NCBI GenBank assembly: GCA_025356695.1
Contig: JANXSE010000292.1
Coordinates: 1-51,351, forward strand
Origin: Betaproteobacteria bacterium
GTDB taxonomy: Bacteria > Pseudomonadota > Gammaproteobacteria > Burkholderiales > SG8-41
Reading direction: 5' to 3'
Length of the DNA: 51,351 nucleotides
Made by a program: the position numbers and the translations under genes. The notes beneath the pieces are model-generated. The model was not told the origin of the DNA and did no database searches. It saw only the letters and a program-made list of their open reading frames with translations. This document shows positions 1-7,946 of the stretch, one piece after another (the stretch's first letter is position 1; each line of letters opens with the position of its first letter).

Positions 1-2
1 TT

Positions 3-79
3 TGGCGCGCCCGGCCCGATTCGAACGGGCGACCTTCGGCTTCGGAGGCCGACACTCTATCCAGCTGAGCTACGGGCGC
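3..79 (-). tRNA. tRNA-Arg (anticodon CCG)
   Basis: The reverse strand folds as a complete tRNA. The 7-bp acceptor stem pairs GCGCCCG with CGGGCGC, the discriminator is G, and CCA is encoded. The anticodon stem TCGGC/GCCGA encloses the loop CTCCGAA, giving anticodon CCG, which reads the Arg codon CGG. The T arm GCCCG-TTCGAAT-CGGGC is canonical. The D stem has one G-T wobble. No other tRNA is visible in the window. Confidence 0.96.
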
Positions 80-105
80 GGCGGGTGTGGTGAAACAGGG
101 GCGCA

Positions 106-135
106 AGCATAGCGTTTTTCACCCATAGCGTCCAA
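106..135 (-). promoter_or_regulatory. Possible promoter of the tRNA-Arg gene
   Basis: On the reverse strand TATGCT (106-111) is a possible -10, with TTGGAC (130-135) 18 bp upstream as a weak -35. The stretch after the -10 is GC-rich, as is common at tRNA promoters under stringent control. The match is modest and rests on position as much as sequence. Confidence 0.35.
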
Positions 136-222
136 CCGGAGATGAGGGCCGCCGCCGGGCCACAGGCGGCAGCCGCTTTTGCGTTTCCGCACGATTGGCG
201 GCCGCGCCCGCCGCGGCGCGGT

Positions 223-252
223 TTTACGGTGGCGCGGCATTCTCGCTATAAT
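223..252 (+). promoter_or_regulatory. Promoter of the cytochrome c gene
   Basis: A perfect -10 TATAAT lies at 247-252. TTTACG at 223-228 (four of six bases of TTGACA) is the -35, with an 18-bp spacer. Transcription would start near 259, leaving a leader of about 30 nt before the ATG at 288. Confidence 0.55.
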
Positions 253-287
253 GCTGACCTTTCGAACGCCGCAGCCCGGGAATCCTC

Positions 288-815
288 ATGAGCGAAAACC
301 ATACCGAAGAACATTCGTCGCCGATCAAGACGCCAAAACAGCTGATCATCGTCATCCTGTTATCGTTTCTGGTGCCGATCGGCCTGATCGTGCTGCTGTC
401 GCAACTGCTGACGACAGGCCTCAATACCAGCGACAAACAAGGCGCCATGAGCGACGAAATGGTTGCCGCCCGCCTCAAACCGGTCGGCCAGGTTGAGGTC
501 ACCGATCCGAATGCGCCCAAAGTTGAAAAATCGGGCAAGGAAATCGTCGAAGCGGTTTGCGGCGCCTGTCACATGAGTGGCGCACTGGGCGCGCCGAAAA
601 TCGGCGACAAGGCGGGCTGGAGTTCGCACATCGTGCACGGACTTGAGCACCTGACTCAAAACGCGATCAAGGGCGTGAAACAAATGCCGGCACGCGGCGG
701 TAATCCGGACCTGACCGATACCGAAATCGCGCGCGCCATCGTTTTCATGGCCAACCAGTCGGGCGCGAATTTCCAGGAACCGGCGGCAAAAGCCGCCGCT
801 CCGGCGAAAAAGTAA
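288..815 (+). CDS. Membrane-anchored cytochrome c5-like protein
   Basis: This 175-residue protein is probably a small monohaem cytochrome tethered to the inner membrane and facing the periplasm, where it would pass electrons in respiration. One hydrophobic segment spans about residues 18-42. A linker follows, then a class I cytochrome domain with haem-binding C91-G-A-C94-H95 and a likely axial Met133 in KQMPARGG. The fold and spacing resemble the cytochrome c5 (CycE/CycB) family. It is a single-gene unit with its own promoter (-10 at 247-252) and a strong terminator at 836-866. Its redox partners are not encoded nearby, so the exact pathway is unknown. Confidence 0.88.
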   Translation: MSENHTEEHSSPIKTPKQLIIVILLSFLVPIGLIVLLSQLLTTGLNTSDKQGAMSDEMVAARLKPVGQVEVTDPNAPKVEKSGKEIVEAVCGACHMSGALGAPKIGDKAGWSSHIVHGLEHLTQNAIKGVKQMPARGGNPDLTDTEIARAIVFMANQSGANFQEPAAKAAAPAKK

Positions 816-835
816 TTTTCTGCACATGCAGAACA

Positions 836-866
836 AAAAGGCGCAGTGCGATCTGCGCCTTTTTTT
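836..866 (+). terminator. Rho-independent terminator after the cytochrome gene
   Basis: An 8-bp perfect stem (AGGCGCAG 839-846 with CTGCGCCT 853-860) with a 6-nt loop is followed by a run of T (860-866). It lies 20 bp after the cytochrome stop. A preceding A-run could let it act on the other strand too. Confidence 0.85.
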
Positions 867-915
867 CGCGCCGACTCCAGTAGCATCTCCAGCCCTGAAT
901 CTGCGGACCTGAACA

Positions 916-1734
916 ATGGCCATCTACGCCATCGGCGACGTGCAGGGCTGCTACTCGGCGCTGCGGCGGCTGCTCGACAAATGCCGCTTCGATCCGGCGC
1001 GTGACCGTTTGTGGCTGGTCGGCGATCTGGTCAACCGCGGACCGCATTCTCTGGCGGTGCTGCGTTTCGTAAAAAGCCTCGGCAAACGCGCGGTCACCGT
1101 ACTCGGCAATCACGATTTGCATCTGCTGGTGGTGGCCGCTGGTCATGCCAAACTGCATCATGGCGATACCATCGATACCATCCTGCGCGCATCCGACCGC
1201 GATGAACTGTTGTACTGGTTGCGCCACCAGAAACTAATGCACACCGGCAACGGCTATGCGATGGTGCATGCGGGCCTGCTGCCACAGTGGTCGATCAAGA
1301 AATCGCTGGCGCTGGCGCAGGAGGTTGAAGCCGCCCTGCAAAGCGACGATCACGACGATTTTTTGCGCCACATGTACGGCAACAAGCCGGAACGCTGGCG
1401 CGACAGCCTGCGCAGCCACGACCGCCTGCGCGTCATCACCAACGCGCTTACGCGCATGCGCCTGTGCACCACGGCAGGCCGCCTCGAATTCAGACACAAG
1501 GGCAACCCTGTTGAGCGACCGCGCGGGTTCCTGCCGTGGTTCACGGTTCCGCAGCGGCGCAGCCGCAAGACGCCGGTCATCTTCGGACACTGGGCGTCGC
1601 TCGGTCTTTACACCGGATCAAACGTATTCGCGATCGACACCGGCTGCGTCTGGGGCCGCGAACTGACGGCACTCAGGCTGTCGGACCGCGCACTGTTCCA
1701 GCACGCTTACTTGGGGCGGCCAAGCCAAGCGTAG
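916..1734 (+). CDS. apaH: Bis(5'-nucleosyl)-tetraphosphatase, symmetrical
   Basis: ApaH hydrolyses diadenosine tetraphosphate (Ap4A) to two ADP in the cytoplasm and can remove Np4 caps from RNA. At 272 residues it is of normal family length. The metallophosphatase motifs are present: GDVQGC (7-12), GDLVNRG (36-42) and GNHD (64-67). It stands alone after the cytochrome terminator; the usual enterobacterial ksgA-apaG neighbours are absent. Its last 62 bp overlap the 3' end of the opposing plsC gene. Confidence 0.95.
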   Translation: MAIYAIGDVQGCYSALRRLLDKCRFDPARDRLWLVGDLVNRGPHSLAVLRFVKSLGKRAVTVLGNHDLHLLVVAAGHAKLHHGDTIDTILRASDRDELLYWLRHQKLMHTGNGYAMVHAGLLPQWSIKKSLALAQEVEAALQSDDHDDFLRHMYGNKPERWRDSLRSHDRLRVITNALTRMRLCTTAGRLEFRHKGNPVERPRGFLPWFTVPQRRSRKTPVIFGHWASLGLYTGSNVFAIDTGCVWGRELTALRLSDRALFQHAYLGRPSQA

Positions 1735-2467
1735 CGGCAATACGGCGCGCCGCTTCATTGGCGAGTTCGCGACGATGCATGCCGGCACAATCAATCGACG
1801 GCAGAAAATACAGATCGAGATTGACGCGCCGTTGCGTCAATAACTGCATCAGCGATTGCGCCAGCGATTTTTCGCCCTCATAGTCGGCCTCGGTACACAG
1901 ACTGCCGTCGACGCGGCTATAGCGCAAGGCAACCGGATGAACCTGCGCGCCACAGGCCAGCGCCGGCTGCAACAGCGAGGCATGGAACGGCAACACGACG
2001 TCGCCATGCGTCGTGGTGCCCTCGGGAAACACCGCGAACGCATCGCCCGCCTGCATGGCCGCGGCCATCGTCGCATTGATGTCGCGCGTGTGATGACGGC
2101 GCGCGCGGTCGATGAACAGTGTCTCGCCGCGCACGCACAACCAGCCGATCAGCGGCCAGCGCCGGATTTCGGATTTGGCGACGAAACGCGTCGGTCGCAC
2201 CGCGTTGACCGCAAAAATGTCCAGCCACGACACATGATTGCCGACGATCAATACCGTCCCGCCGTCGGGCGGCGTGCCATGCACACGCAGATGCACCGCG
2301 AGCAGGCGCAACAATCCGGCCGACCAAGCTTTGAGACGGCGGCGGCGCGACGCGCGATCGACAAACGGGTAGATCAGCGCCGCCACCAATACCGCGCGCA
2401 GGACATGCAGCAGCAGACGCAGCAGACGGAAGGCGCGCACTGCGCGGCGGGTGGGTTTGGACGGCAT
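1673..2467 (-). CDS. plsC: 1-acyl-sn-glycerol-3-phosphate acyltransferase
   Basis: PlsC acylates lysophosphatidic acid to phosphatidic acid at the inner membrane, the second acylation of phospholipid synthesis. It has a hydrophobic N-terminal segment (about 13-35), the acyltransferase motif H78-V-S-W-L-D83 (HX4D) and the substrate motif FPEGTTT (147-153). Length is 264 residues. It is the last gene of a reverse-strand group with the kinase and lipoprotein genes upstream (34-bp gap to the lipoprotein). It converges on apaH with a 62-bp coding overlap. Paralogues with related substrates, such as ornithine-lipid acyltransferase OlsA, share these motifs, so the acceptor is inferred. Confidence 0.87.
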   Translation of the reverse strand: MPSKPTRRAVRAFRLLRLLLHVLRAVLVAALIYPFVDRASRRRRLKAWSAGLLRLLAVHLRVHGTPPDGGTVLIVGNHVSWLDIFAVNAVRPTRFVAKSEIRRWPLIGWLCVRGETLFIDRARRHHTRDINATMAAAMQAGDAFAVFPEGTTTHGDVVLPFHASLLQPALACGAQVHPVALRYSRVDGSLCTEADYEGEKSLAQSLMQLLTQRRVNLDLYFLPSIDCAGMHRRELANEAARRIAATLGLAAPSKRAGTVRGPTA

Positions 2468-2501
2468 CGATGGTTCGCGGGTTTGCCGGCGCGACGCGCG
2501 T

Positions 2502-2933
2502 TCAGTGCGTAACGCGCGTGCCCTGTTTATCGGCGATCACGCGCACGCGATCGCCCGCTTTGAACGTCTCACCGCCCGGTTGCAGCACCAGAAGTTGCCG
2601 GCCGTTATCGAGACGCACGGTGATTTCGAGCCCCTCACGGCGGCCCGCATTGCCGGCCAGCACGTTGCCGGCAATGGTGCCAGCGACCGCGCCGGCGACC
2701 GAGGCCGCCTGGCTGCCGCGACCACTGCCAACGGTACTGCCGGCGGCGGCGCCGACACCGCCACCAACCACCGCGCCGGCGATACCGCCGCCGCGATCGC
2801 CGAGCGGCACCGACCGCACTTCCTCAACCACACCGCCACGCTCCGGTTCGGCCGGCAGCGGTTCGGTTTGATAACCGCTGCCCGCACACCCGGCCAGCAA
2901 CACGACGCCGGCAATGAGCGCGGTTTTCACCAC
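2502..2933 (-). CDS. Glycine-zipper outer-membrane lipoprotein (SlyB/PcP-like)
   Basis: This 143-residue lipoprotein has a signal peptide ending in the lipobox LLAGC, with Cys16 as the lipidated residue. Its centre is rich in GxxxG-type glycine zippers, as in the SlyB/Pcp/OmpA-like 2TM family thought to sit in or under the outer membrane. A basic C-terminal part carries a possible small beta domain. Its start overlaps the 3' end of the kinase gene by 7 bp, so the two are probably translationally coupled. The precise role is unknown. Confidence 0.82.
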   Translation of the reverse strand: MVKTALIAGVVLLAGCAGSGYQTEPLPAEPERGGVVEEVRSVPLGDRGGGIAGAVVGGGVGAAAGSTVGSGRGSQAASVAGAVAGTIAGNVLAGNAGRREGLEITVRLDNGRQLLVLQPGGETFKAGDRVRVIADKQGTRVTH

Positions 2934-3862
2934 AAAGCGGTGTTGAAATTCTGCTTGAATCGCGCGGCAACTTCGTCGCGCGTGAATTTGTGGTTCTGGC
3001 CACCGCGCTGCGCGATTTTCCAGGCGCCCATCAGCGAAGCCAGACGGCCGGTAATTTCCCAGTCCATGCCATTGGCAAGGCCGTAAAGGAGCCCCGCACG
3101 ATAGGCATCGCCGCAGCCGGTCGGATCGACGATGGCGTCGGGCGTCGCACAGGGAATTTCGACCATGCGCCCGCCGCTGAAAATCTGCGATCCCTTGCCG
3201 CCGCGCGTAACGATGAGGCCTTTCAGGTTTTTCGCCAGCACCTCGAGTTTCTCGCCGGTCTTTTCCTGCAGCACACTGGCTTCGTAATCGTTGACCGACA
3301 GGTAGTCCGCCAGCTTGATGAAGTTGCGCAGTTCTTCGCCGTTGAACATCGGCAGGCCCTGGCCCGGGTCGAAGATGAACGGAACGCCGGCCTCGTGAAA
3401 CTCGCGCGCATGCTGAATCATGCCGTCGCGACCGTCCGGCGCGACGATGCCGATGGCGACATCCTTCGCTTCGGCAATATGGTTCTGGTGCGAAAAATTC
3501 ATCGCGCCCGGATGAAAAGCGGTGATCTGGTTGTCGTCGAGATCGGTGGTGATGAAAGCCTGCGCCGTAAACGTGTCGGCGATCTTGCGGATATGCGTCT
3601 GCGCAATCTTCAGGCGGTCGAGGCGCAATTGATAGGGCTGGTGATCGTCGCCGACGGTGGCCATGATCAGCGGTTCACCGCCGAGCATTTTAAGACTGTA
3701 GGCGATATTGCCGGCGCAGCCGCCGAATTCGCGCCGCATGTCAGGCACGAGAAAGGCCACGTTCAGGATATGCAGTTGCTCGGGAAGTATCTGTTCCTTG
3801 AAACGGCCGGGGAATACCATGATGGTGTCGTAGGCGATCGAACCGCAAATCAGCGTGTGCAT
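2927..3862 (-). CDS. PfkB-family carbohydrate/nucleoside kinase
   Basis: A cytoplasmic ATP-dependent sugar or nucleoside kinase of 311 residues. The N-terminal lid has the glycine-rich FGGCAGN motif (47-52). The C-terminal PfkB signature [12 protein letters not shown] (246-257) contains the catalytic base Asp252. Betaproteobacterial proteins of this type, often near accBC-prmA-tpx, are annotated adenosine kinase or generic ribokinase-like; the sequence alone does not fix the substrate. It heads the reverse-strand kinase-lipoprotein-plsC group and has an extended -10 promoter at 3892-3900. Confidence 0.88.
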   Translation of the reverse strand: MHTLICGSIAYDTIMVFPGRFKEQILPEQLHILNVAFLVPDMRREFGGCAGNIAYSLKMLGGEPLIMATVGDDHQPYQLRLDRLKIAQTHIRKIADTFTAQAFITTDLDDNQITAFHPGAMNFSHQNHIAEAKDVAIGIVAPDGRDGMIQHAREFHEAGVPFIFDPGQGLPMFNGEELRNFIKLADYLSVNDYEASVLQEKTGEKLEVLAKNLKGLIVTRGGKGSQIFSGGRMVEIPCATPDAIVDPTGCGDAYRAGLLYGLANGMDWEITGRLASLMGAWKIAQRGGQNHKFTRDEVAARFKQNFNTALW

Positions 3863-3891
3863 GATGGAAATTGTCTGTCTGAAAGGCGCGG

Positions 3892-3900
3892 ATTATAACA
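3892..3900 (-). promoter_or_regulatory. Extended -10 promoter of the kinase-lipoprotein-plsC group
   Basis: The reverse strand reads TGTTATAAT, a perfect -10 (3892-3897) preceded by the extended TGn element. No recognisable -35 lies at the right distance, consistent with an extended -10 promoter. The leader would be about 20 nt. Confidence 0.55.
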
Positions 3901-3940
3901 TCGGCGGTGGAGCGGCCCGGCGCGCCGTGCCGGCGGCATC

Positions 3941-3949
3941 TGCTATCAT
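3941..3949 (+). promoter_or_regulatory. Extended -10 promoter of mscL
   Basis: TGCTATCAT matches the extended -10 TGnTATAAT with one mismatch (-10 at 3944-3949). No -35 is seen. It lies 35 bp before the mscL start and about 45 bp from the oppositely directed extended -10 of the kinase gene. Confidence 0.5.
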
Positions 3950-3983
3950 CAACGCGGCCAATCACTGTAGAAGGGAGCGGTTC

Positions 3984-4403
3984 ATGTTTGAAGAATTCAA
4001 AAAATTTGCCATGCGCGGCAACGTTGTCGACATGGCGGTCGGTATCATCATCGGTGCGGCGTTCGGCAAGATCGTCGATTCGCTGGTGAAAGACCTCATC
4101 ATGCCGCCGATCGGCCTGCTGCTCGGCAAGGTCGATTTTACGAACCTGTTTTTCGTCATGAAGGAAGGCGCTACGGCCGGCCCTTATCACAGCGTTGATG
4201 CGGCACAGAAAGCGGGCGCGGTGACGTTCAACTACGGCATGTTCATCAACACCTGCATTTCTTTTTTGATCGTCGCTTTCGCCGTTTTTATACTGATCCG
4301 CGCGATCAACCGCCTGAAAGCCGCCGAACCGCCCGCGGCGCCGGCACCAACACCGGAAGATGTGATGCTGTTGCGTGAAATCCGCGATGCGCTGAAAAAA
4401 TAG
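3984..4403 (+). CDS. mscL: Large-conductance mechanosensitive channel
   Basis: MscL is a homopentameric inner-membrane channel that opens under membrane tension to release solutes during osmotic downshock. The 139-residue protein has the amphipathic N-terminus [16 protein letters not shown]1 (about 14-45), a periplasmic loop, TM2 (about 75-100) and a charged C-terminal helix. The start is set by the conserved N-terminus and the ribosome site AAGGGAG at 3971-3977. It is monocistronic, with its own extended -10 promoter and a strong terminator at 4422-4451. Confidence 0.96.
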   Translation: MFEEFKKFAMRGNVVDMAVGIIIGAAFGKIVDSLVKDLIMPPIGLLLGKVDFTNLFFVMKEGATAGPYHSVDAAQKAGAVTFNYGMFINTCISFLIVAFAVFILIRAINRLKAAEPPAAPAPTPEDVMLLREIRDALKK

Positions 4404-4421
4404 CGTTCGGCACACACCAAT

Positions 4422-4451
4422 AAAAACGGCGCGGAAAACCGCGCCGTTTTT
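4422..4451 (+). terminator. Bidirectional terminator between mscL and dgkA
   Basis: AAAAACGGCGCGG (4422-4434) pairs perfectly with CCGCGCCGTTTTT (4439-4451) around an AAAA loop. The flanking A and T runs let it end transcription of mscL on the forward strand and dgkA on the reverse strand. Confidence 0.9.
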
Positions 4452-4469
4452 ATTTCTGCCGCCGGCCTG

Positions 4470-4808
4470 TTAGCCGAAGGCGATGATCAACCACACCGCC
4501 ACAACATTGATCAGCGAGAGCATCACAGCAGCACTGCCCATGTCTTTGGCGCGTTTCGCCAGCACATGGTTCTCGAGAGAAATGCGGTCGGTGATCGCCT
4601 CGATGCTCGAATTGACCAGTTCAGCGATCAGCACCAGCAGCATGCTGGCGACCATCAGCGCCTTGGCCACCCCGCTCACATGCATATGCAGGGCGAGCGG
4701 CACCAGTATCAGCGCCAGCAGCACTTCGACACGAAACGCATCCTCGTGACGGAACGCCGCAGCAAGGCCGTCGAGCGAATAGAACAACGCCTTCCAGATC
4801 CGCTTCAA
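4470..4808 (-). CDS. dgkA: Diacylglycerol kinase
   Basis: DgkA is a trimeric inner-membrane kinase that phosphorylates diacylglycerol to phosphatidic acid, recycling the diacylglycerol left by membrane-derived oligosaccharide synthesis. The 112-residue protein has three transmembrane helices. The family active-site stretch is present: ELVNSSIEAITDRIS, with the acidic residues and Asn that bind Mg-ATP. It lies 55 bp downstream of tpx on the same strand and ends at the terminator shared with mscL. Confidence 0.94.
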   Translation of the reverse strand: MKRIWKALFYSLDGLAAAFRHEDAFRVEVLLALILVPLALHMHVSGVAKALMVASMLLVLIAELVNSSIEAITDRISLENHVLAKRAKDMGSAAVMLSLINVVAVWLIIAFG

Positions 4809-4863
4809 GCTGCCCTACCCGCGACGTCGCCGCATGATCGGTGCTGGTGCCGGTGCCTGCGCT

Positions 4864-5364
4864 TTACTTGAGCGCGGCGAGCGCAGCGTCGTAATCCGGT
4901 TCGTTCTTGATTTCCGGCACGAGCTGCGAATACTTGACCTTGTTGTTCTCGTCGAGCACCACGACCGCGCGTGCGGTCAGGGCCTTCAACGGACCATCGG
5001 TGATATCAACGCCGTATTTGCCGTGGAAATCGCGGCCGCGAAAGCTCGACAGCGTGACCACGTTGTTCAGGCCCTCGGCTTCGCAAAAACGTTTCATTGC
5101 AAACGGCAGATCGCCGGAGACGACCAGCACCACCGTGTTGGCGAGGCTGCCGGCCTGTTCGTTGAATTTGCGGGTCGAGGTCTGGCAGACCGGGGTGTCG
5201 AGGCTCGGCACGATGTTGAGCACTTTGCGCTTGCCGGCGAAATCTTTCAGGCTGACTTCCTTGAGATCCTTGCCGGTCAGGCTGAAGTCGGCGGCGGCAT
5301 CGCCGGCTTTCGGGAAATTACCTGCGACGTTGATCGGGTTGCCGCCGAGTGTGACACTGGACAT
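4864..5364 (-). CDS. tpx: Thiol peroxidase (2-Cys peroxiredoxin, Tpx)
   Basis: Tpx reduces hydrogen peroxide and alkyl hydroperoxides using thioredoxin. With the start chosen here the protein is 166 residues, with peroxidatic Cys60 in [11 protein letters not shown] and resolving Cys94 in KRFCEAEGL, the family spacing. Two in-frame ATGs occur (5370 and 5364). The ribosome site AAGGAG is 1 nt from the first but 7 nt from the second, so 5364 is the likely start. It lies downstream of the aroQ-acc-prmA cluster, as in related betaproteobacteria. Confidence 0.94.
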   Translation of the reverse strand: MSSVTLGGNPINVAGNFPKAGDAAADFSLTGKDLKEVSLKDFAGKRKVLNIVPSLDTPVCQTSTRKFNEQAGSLANTVVLVVSGDLPFAMKRFCEAEGLNNVVTLSSFRGRDFHGKYGVDITDGPLKALTARAVVVLDENNKVKYSQLVPEIKNEPDYDAALAALK

Positions 5365-5431
5365 CTGCATTCTCCTTGAAGCAATTAATTGCGGGAATTA
5401 CGCGGGCGCCAAGTATGCCCTGCACATCTGT

Positions 5432-5451
5432 GCCGCGCAAGAATGCGCGGC
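5432..5451 (-). other. Perfect 7-bp hairpin between gcvH and tpx
   Basis: GCCGCGC (5432-5438) and GCGCGGC (5445-5451) form a perfect stem with a 6-nt loop in the 151-bp gap between gcvH and tpx. There is no T-run after it on either strand, so it is not a classical terminator. It could attenuate read-through into tpx or mark a processing site. A CATACT -10-like hexamer lies just downstream on the reverse strand (about 5412-5417), so tpx may also have its own promoter. Confidence 0.4.
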
Positions 5452-5515
5452 ATTCGCCGGCGCCAAAACCATGACCCTTAAATGGGCTCTGGCCACAGGC
5501 CCGTCCGGCGCGCCG

Positions 5516-5905
5516 TTACTGCTGATCAGCGTCGGCGACTTTCTGATAAGCATCGGCGTCGAGCAGACTCGCAAATTCGGCGGGATTGCCCGGCCGCAGC
5601 CTGAATATCCACGCGGCATAGGCATCGGCGTTGATTTTTTCCGGCGCATCCGCCAGTTCCGCATTGACCGCGATCACCTCGCCCGATGCCGGTGTGTGCA
5701 CGTCGGAGGCCGTCTTGACCGACTCGACGATACCGCAGGCCTCGTCTTTCGCGACCTGCCGGCCGAGCGCGGGGGCTTCGACATAGACCAGATCGCCGAG
5801 CGTTTCCTGCGCGTGATCGGTGATGCCGACGGTGACGCTGCCGTCAGCCTCCTGTTTTAACCAGGTGTGCAAAACCGAAAATTTGAGTCCGGCGGGCGCA
5901 GTCAT
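5516..5905 (-). CDS. gcvH: Glycine cleavage system H protein
   Basis: GcvH is the lipoyl carrier that shuttles the aminomethyl group among the P, T and L proteins of glycine cleavage; it also serves as a lipoylation hub in some bacteria. The 129-residue protein has the lipoyl-domain core with lipoyl Lys64 in ESVKTASDV. AAGGAA precedes the ATG. No gcvT, gcvP or lipoate ligase gene is in the window. It sits between the DUF3426 gene (30-bp gap) and tpx on the same strand. Confidence 0.93.
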   Translation of the reverse strand: MTAPAGLKFSVLHTWLKQEADGSVTVGITDHAQETLGDLVYVEAPALGRQVAKDEACGIVESVKTASDVHTPASGEVIAVNAELADAPEKINADAYAAWIFRLRPGNPAEFASLLDADAYQKVADADQQ

Positions 5906-5935
5906 TTTCTGTTCCTTGTTTCAATCAGTGCCGCA

Positions 5936-7006
5936 TCAACCGGCGGGAGCGGCCATCAGGTCGAGCCGGAATCCGGCCGCGCCCAGATCGCCACTGTCGA
6001 TGTTCAGGCGGATGGTGACCTCGGCGCTCGGCGCCAGACCGGCGCGCACGTCCTTGCTGTTAAGCAGATACTCGGCGGGCAGAAAAATGCGGCGTGCCAC
6101 CGTGTGTTCGCGCGTGTTGGTCAACACCACGTCGAGCGCCGGATAGCCGAGCGTGATGGCAGCCTGGTTGCGCAGCGTCGCCGTCAATATCACCAGGCCC
6201 GGGTTCGCCGTGTCGGCCGCCTGCATGTCGGAGGCTTCGATCGTGATCTGCCGCGGATGCTGCGGCAGTGCCACGGTGCAATTCAATACTCTGCACCCTT
6301 CGTTCAGCAGGGGCCGCATCTCCGGCACCGAGGCCGCAATGTCGCCGCGATACAAATAAACAAACTGCACGCCGAGCAACAGCAGCAAAAACAACGACGC
6401 ACCGGCCCAGATCAGGCCGCGGCGGCGCGGCGGCGTGGCGTGCCGTACGAATGAATCTTGAACGGGTGTCAGCGCAGGGACCGCATCGGCGCCTGCATTT
6501 TTCACTGACTCCGATGCTGACTCCACTACGGGCTCTGCCGCCATCGGCGGCGCCAATATCGACTCTGTGGTTGGCGGCGGCTCAAGTGACATTTCGTCAC
6601 TCACGGCCGCCGCCTCAGAGGGCGGCGTGACCGTCGCGGCGTCCGCTTCAGCCGCCGTATCTGCCGATGCTGTCTCGACCGGCATGCCAGACTCTGCCGC
6701 GACGACCGGATCGGGCACAACGGGTGTGGCTACCGGTTCGGGAGGCGGCAGGTCGGCCGGTCCGGCATCACCCATTGTTTCGGATTCACGGAGCGACAGT
6801 GGCCTCGCCTCGACTGCCGGCATCGGCTCAACAGCACGTGGTGCAGGTTCAAGCGACGTCACCACGGGCAGCGTGGCGAGCGCCTTGAAGCCGTCAAACA
6901 CCATGGCGCAACGCCCGCAACGGACCATGCCGTGCTGGGACTGCAACTGCTGCGGCGTCACGCGGAACGTGGTGCTGCAGGACGGGCATTGCGTGGTCAT
7001 GCTCAT
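5936..7006 (-). CDS. Zinc-ribbon, DUF3426 single-pass membrane protein
   Basis: This 356-residue protein has an MJ0042-type zinc ribbon at the N-terminus (C7xxC10 and C30xxC33). A long Ala/Pro/Glu/Ser-rich low-complexity linker spans about residues 50-190. One transmembrane helix (197-219) is followed by a C-terminal DUF3426 domain with beta-sandwich character, presumably periplasmic. It follows prmA by 27 bp, the usual betaproteobacterial position. Its function is not established; a cytoplasmic zinc ribbon joined to an extracytoplasmic domain suggests a sensor or scaffold, which is inference. Confidence 0.8.
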   Translation of the reverse strand: MSMTTQCPSCSTTFRVTPQQLQSQHGMVRCGRCAMVFDGFKALATLPVVTSLEPAPRAVEPMPAVEARPLSLRESETMGDAGPADLPPPEPVATPVVPDPVVAAESGMPVETASADTAAEADAATVTPPSEAAAVSDEMSLEPPPTTESILAPPMAAEPVVESASESVKNAGADAVPALTPVQDSFVRHATPPRRRGLIWAGASLFLLLLLGVQFVYLYRGDIAASVPEMRPLLNEGCRVLNCTVALPQHPRQITIEASDMQAADTANPGLVILTATLRNQAAITLGYPALDVVLTNTREHTVARRIFLPAEYLLNSKDVRAGLAPSAEVTIRLNIDSGDLGAAGFRLDLMAAPAG

Positions 7007-7033
7007 GCTTGAGCTCGCATCAATCCGTATCGA

Positions 7034-7924
7034 TCAGTGACGACTGCCGACCAGCAGCACCCATCCGTCTTCGCGCTGGTCGTGCGTCATGTCAAACCAC
7101 TCTCCATAACAATCGAGCACTTCGCCGGCCTGATGCTCGAGCACACCGGAAAGCACCACATGCCCGCCACGTTTCGTTGCGCGTGCCAGCAACGGCGCCA
7201 GCAGTTTCAGCGGATTCGCCAGAATGTTCGCAACCACCACGTCATACGTCGCAGACACCGTGTAATCAGCGCCCTCGACCTCGACCGCCGCCTGATTTTG
7301 CATGGCATTATTGCGCGCCGCAAGCACGGCCGCCGGATCGATATCAATCGCGGTAGCGGTGGCGGCACCGAGTTTCATCGCGGCGATGGCGAGTATGCCC
7401 GAGCCGCATCCGTAGTCGAGCACGCTGCGTCCGGCGCGCAGATTGAGATCGAGCCACTCGAGACACAAACGCGTCGTCGGATGCGTGCCGGTGCCGAAGG
7501 CGAGACCGGGGTCGATGATCAGATTGATCGCTTTAACGTCGGGTGGCGTATGCCAGGTCGGCACCACCCAGACGCGCGGCGACACATGAACGGGCCGGAA
7601 ATCCGCCTGCGCCGCGCGCACCCAATCCTGGTCTGCGACACGTTCGACGCGGTATTCGTGATTTGCGTTGTAGTCCGCCGCGGAAAGTGCAGCGGGCATG
7701 GCGACGGCAATGTCGGCATGCTCGTCGAACAATGCGGAAATGCGCGCCAGCTCCCAGCTCGGCGCGCCGGTCTCGCCGGGTTCGTTGAAACGCGCGCATT
7801 CGCGCGGCGTGCCCGCATAAGCATCACCGGTCTCCACCGACACCGCGCCCGCCTCCAGCAAGGCATCGGCCAGTGTGTCGGCGTTTGCCGGCGCAACATC
7901 CAGCGTGATTGCAAGCCAGGCCAT
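7034..7924 (-). CDS. prmA: Ribosomal protein L11 methyltransferase
   Basis: PrmA trimethylates several amino groups of ribosomal protein L11 using S-adenosylmethionine. The 296-residue protein has the N-terminal substrate-recognition domain beginning MAWLAITLDV, the family motif DPGLAFGTGTHPTT (138-151) and the SAM-binding loop DYGCGSG (170-176). The frame is open further upstream, but the conserved N-terminus sets the start at 7924. It is 22 bp downstream of accC in the same operon. Confidence 0.95.
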   Translation of the reverse strand: MAWLAITLDVAPANADTLADALLEAGAVSVETGDAYAGTPRECARFNEPGETGAPSWELARISALFDEHADIAVAMPAALSAADYNANHEYRVERVADQDWVRAAQADFRPVHVSPRVWVVPTWHTPPDVKAINLIIDPGLAFGTGTHPTTRLCLEWLDLNLRAGRSVLDYGCGSGILAIAAMKLGAATATAIDIDPAAVLAARNNAMQNQAAVEVEGADYTVSATYDVVVANILANPLKLLAPLLARATKRGGHVVLSGVLEHQAGEVLDCYGEWFDMTHDQREDGWVLLVGSRH

Positions 7925-7946
7925 GGGCGGTATCGTATGCCGAGCG

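Noticed and set aside
2990..3898. Long open frame antisense to the PfkB-type kinase; similar long antisense frames over prmA, accC, hemY, argH and others
   Set aside because: Compositional shadows of well-supported genes, without homology features or ribosome sites.
5906..5935. A glycine riboswitch before gcvH
   Set aside because: Only 30 bp separate gcvH from the upstream gene, too short for the aptamer.
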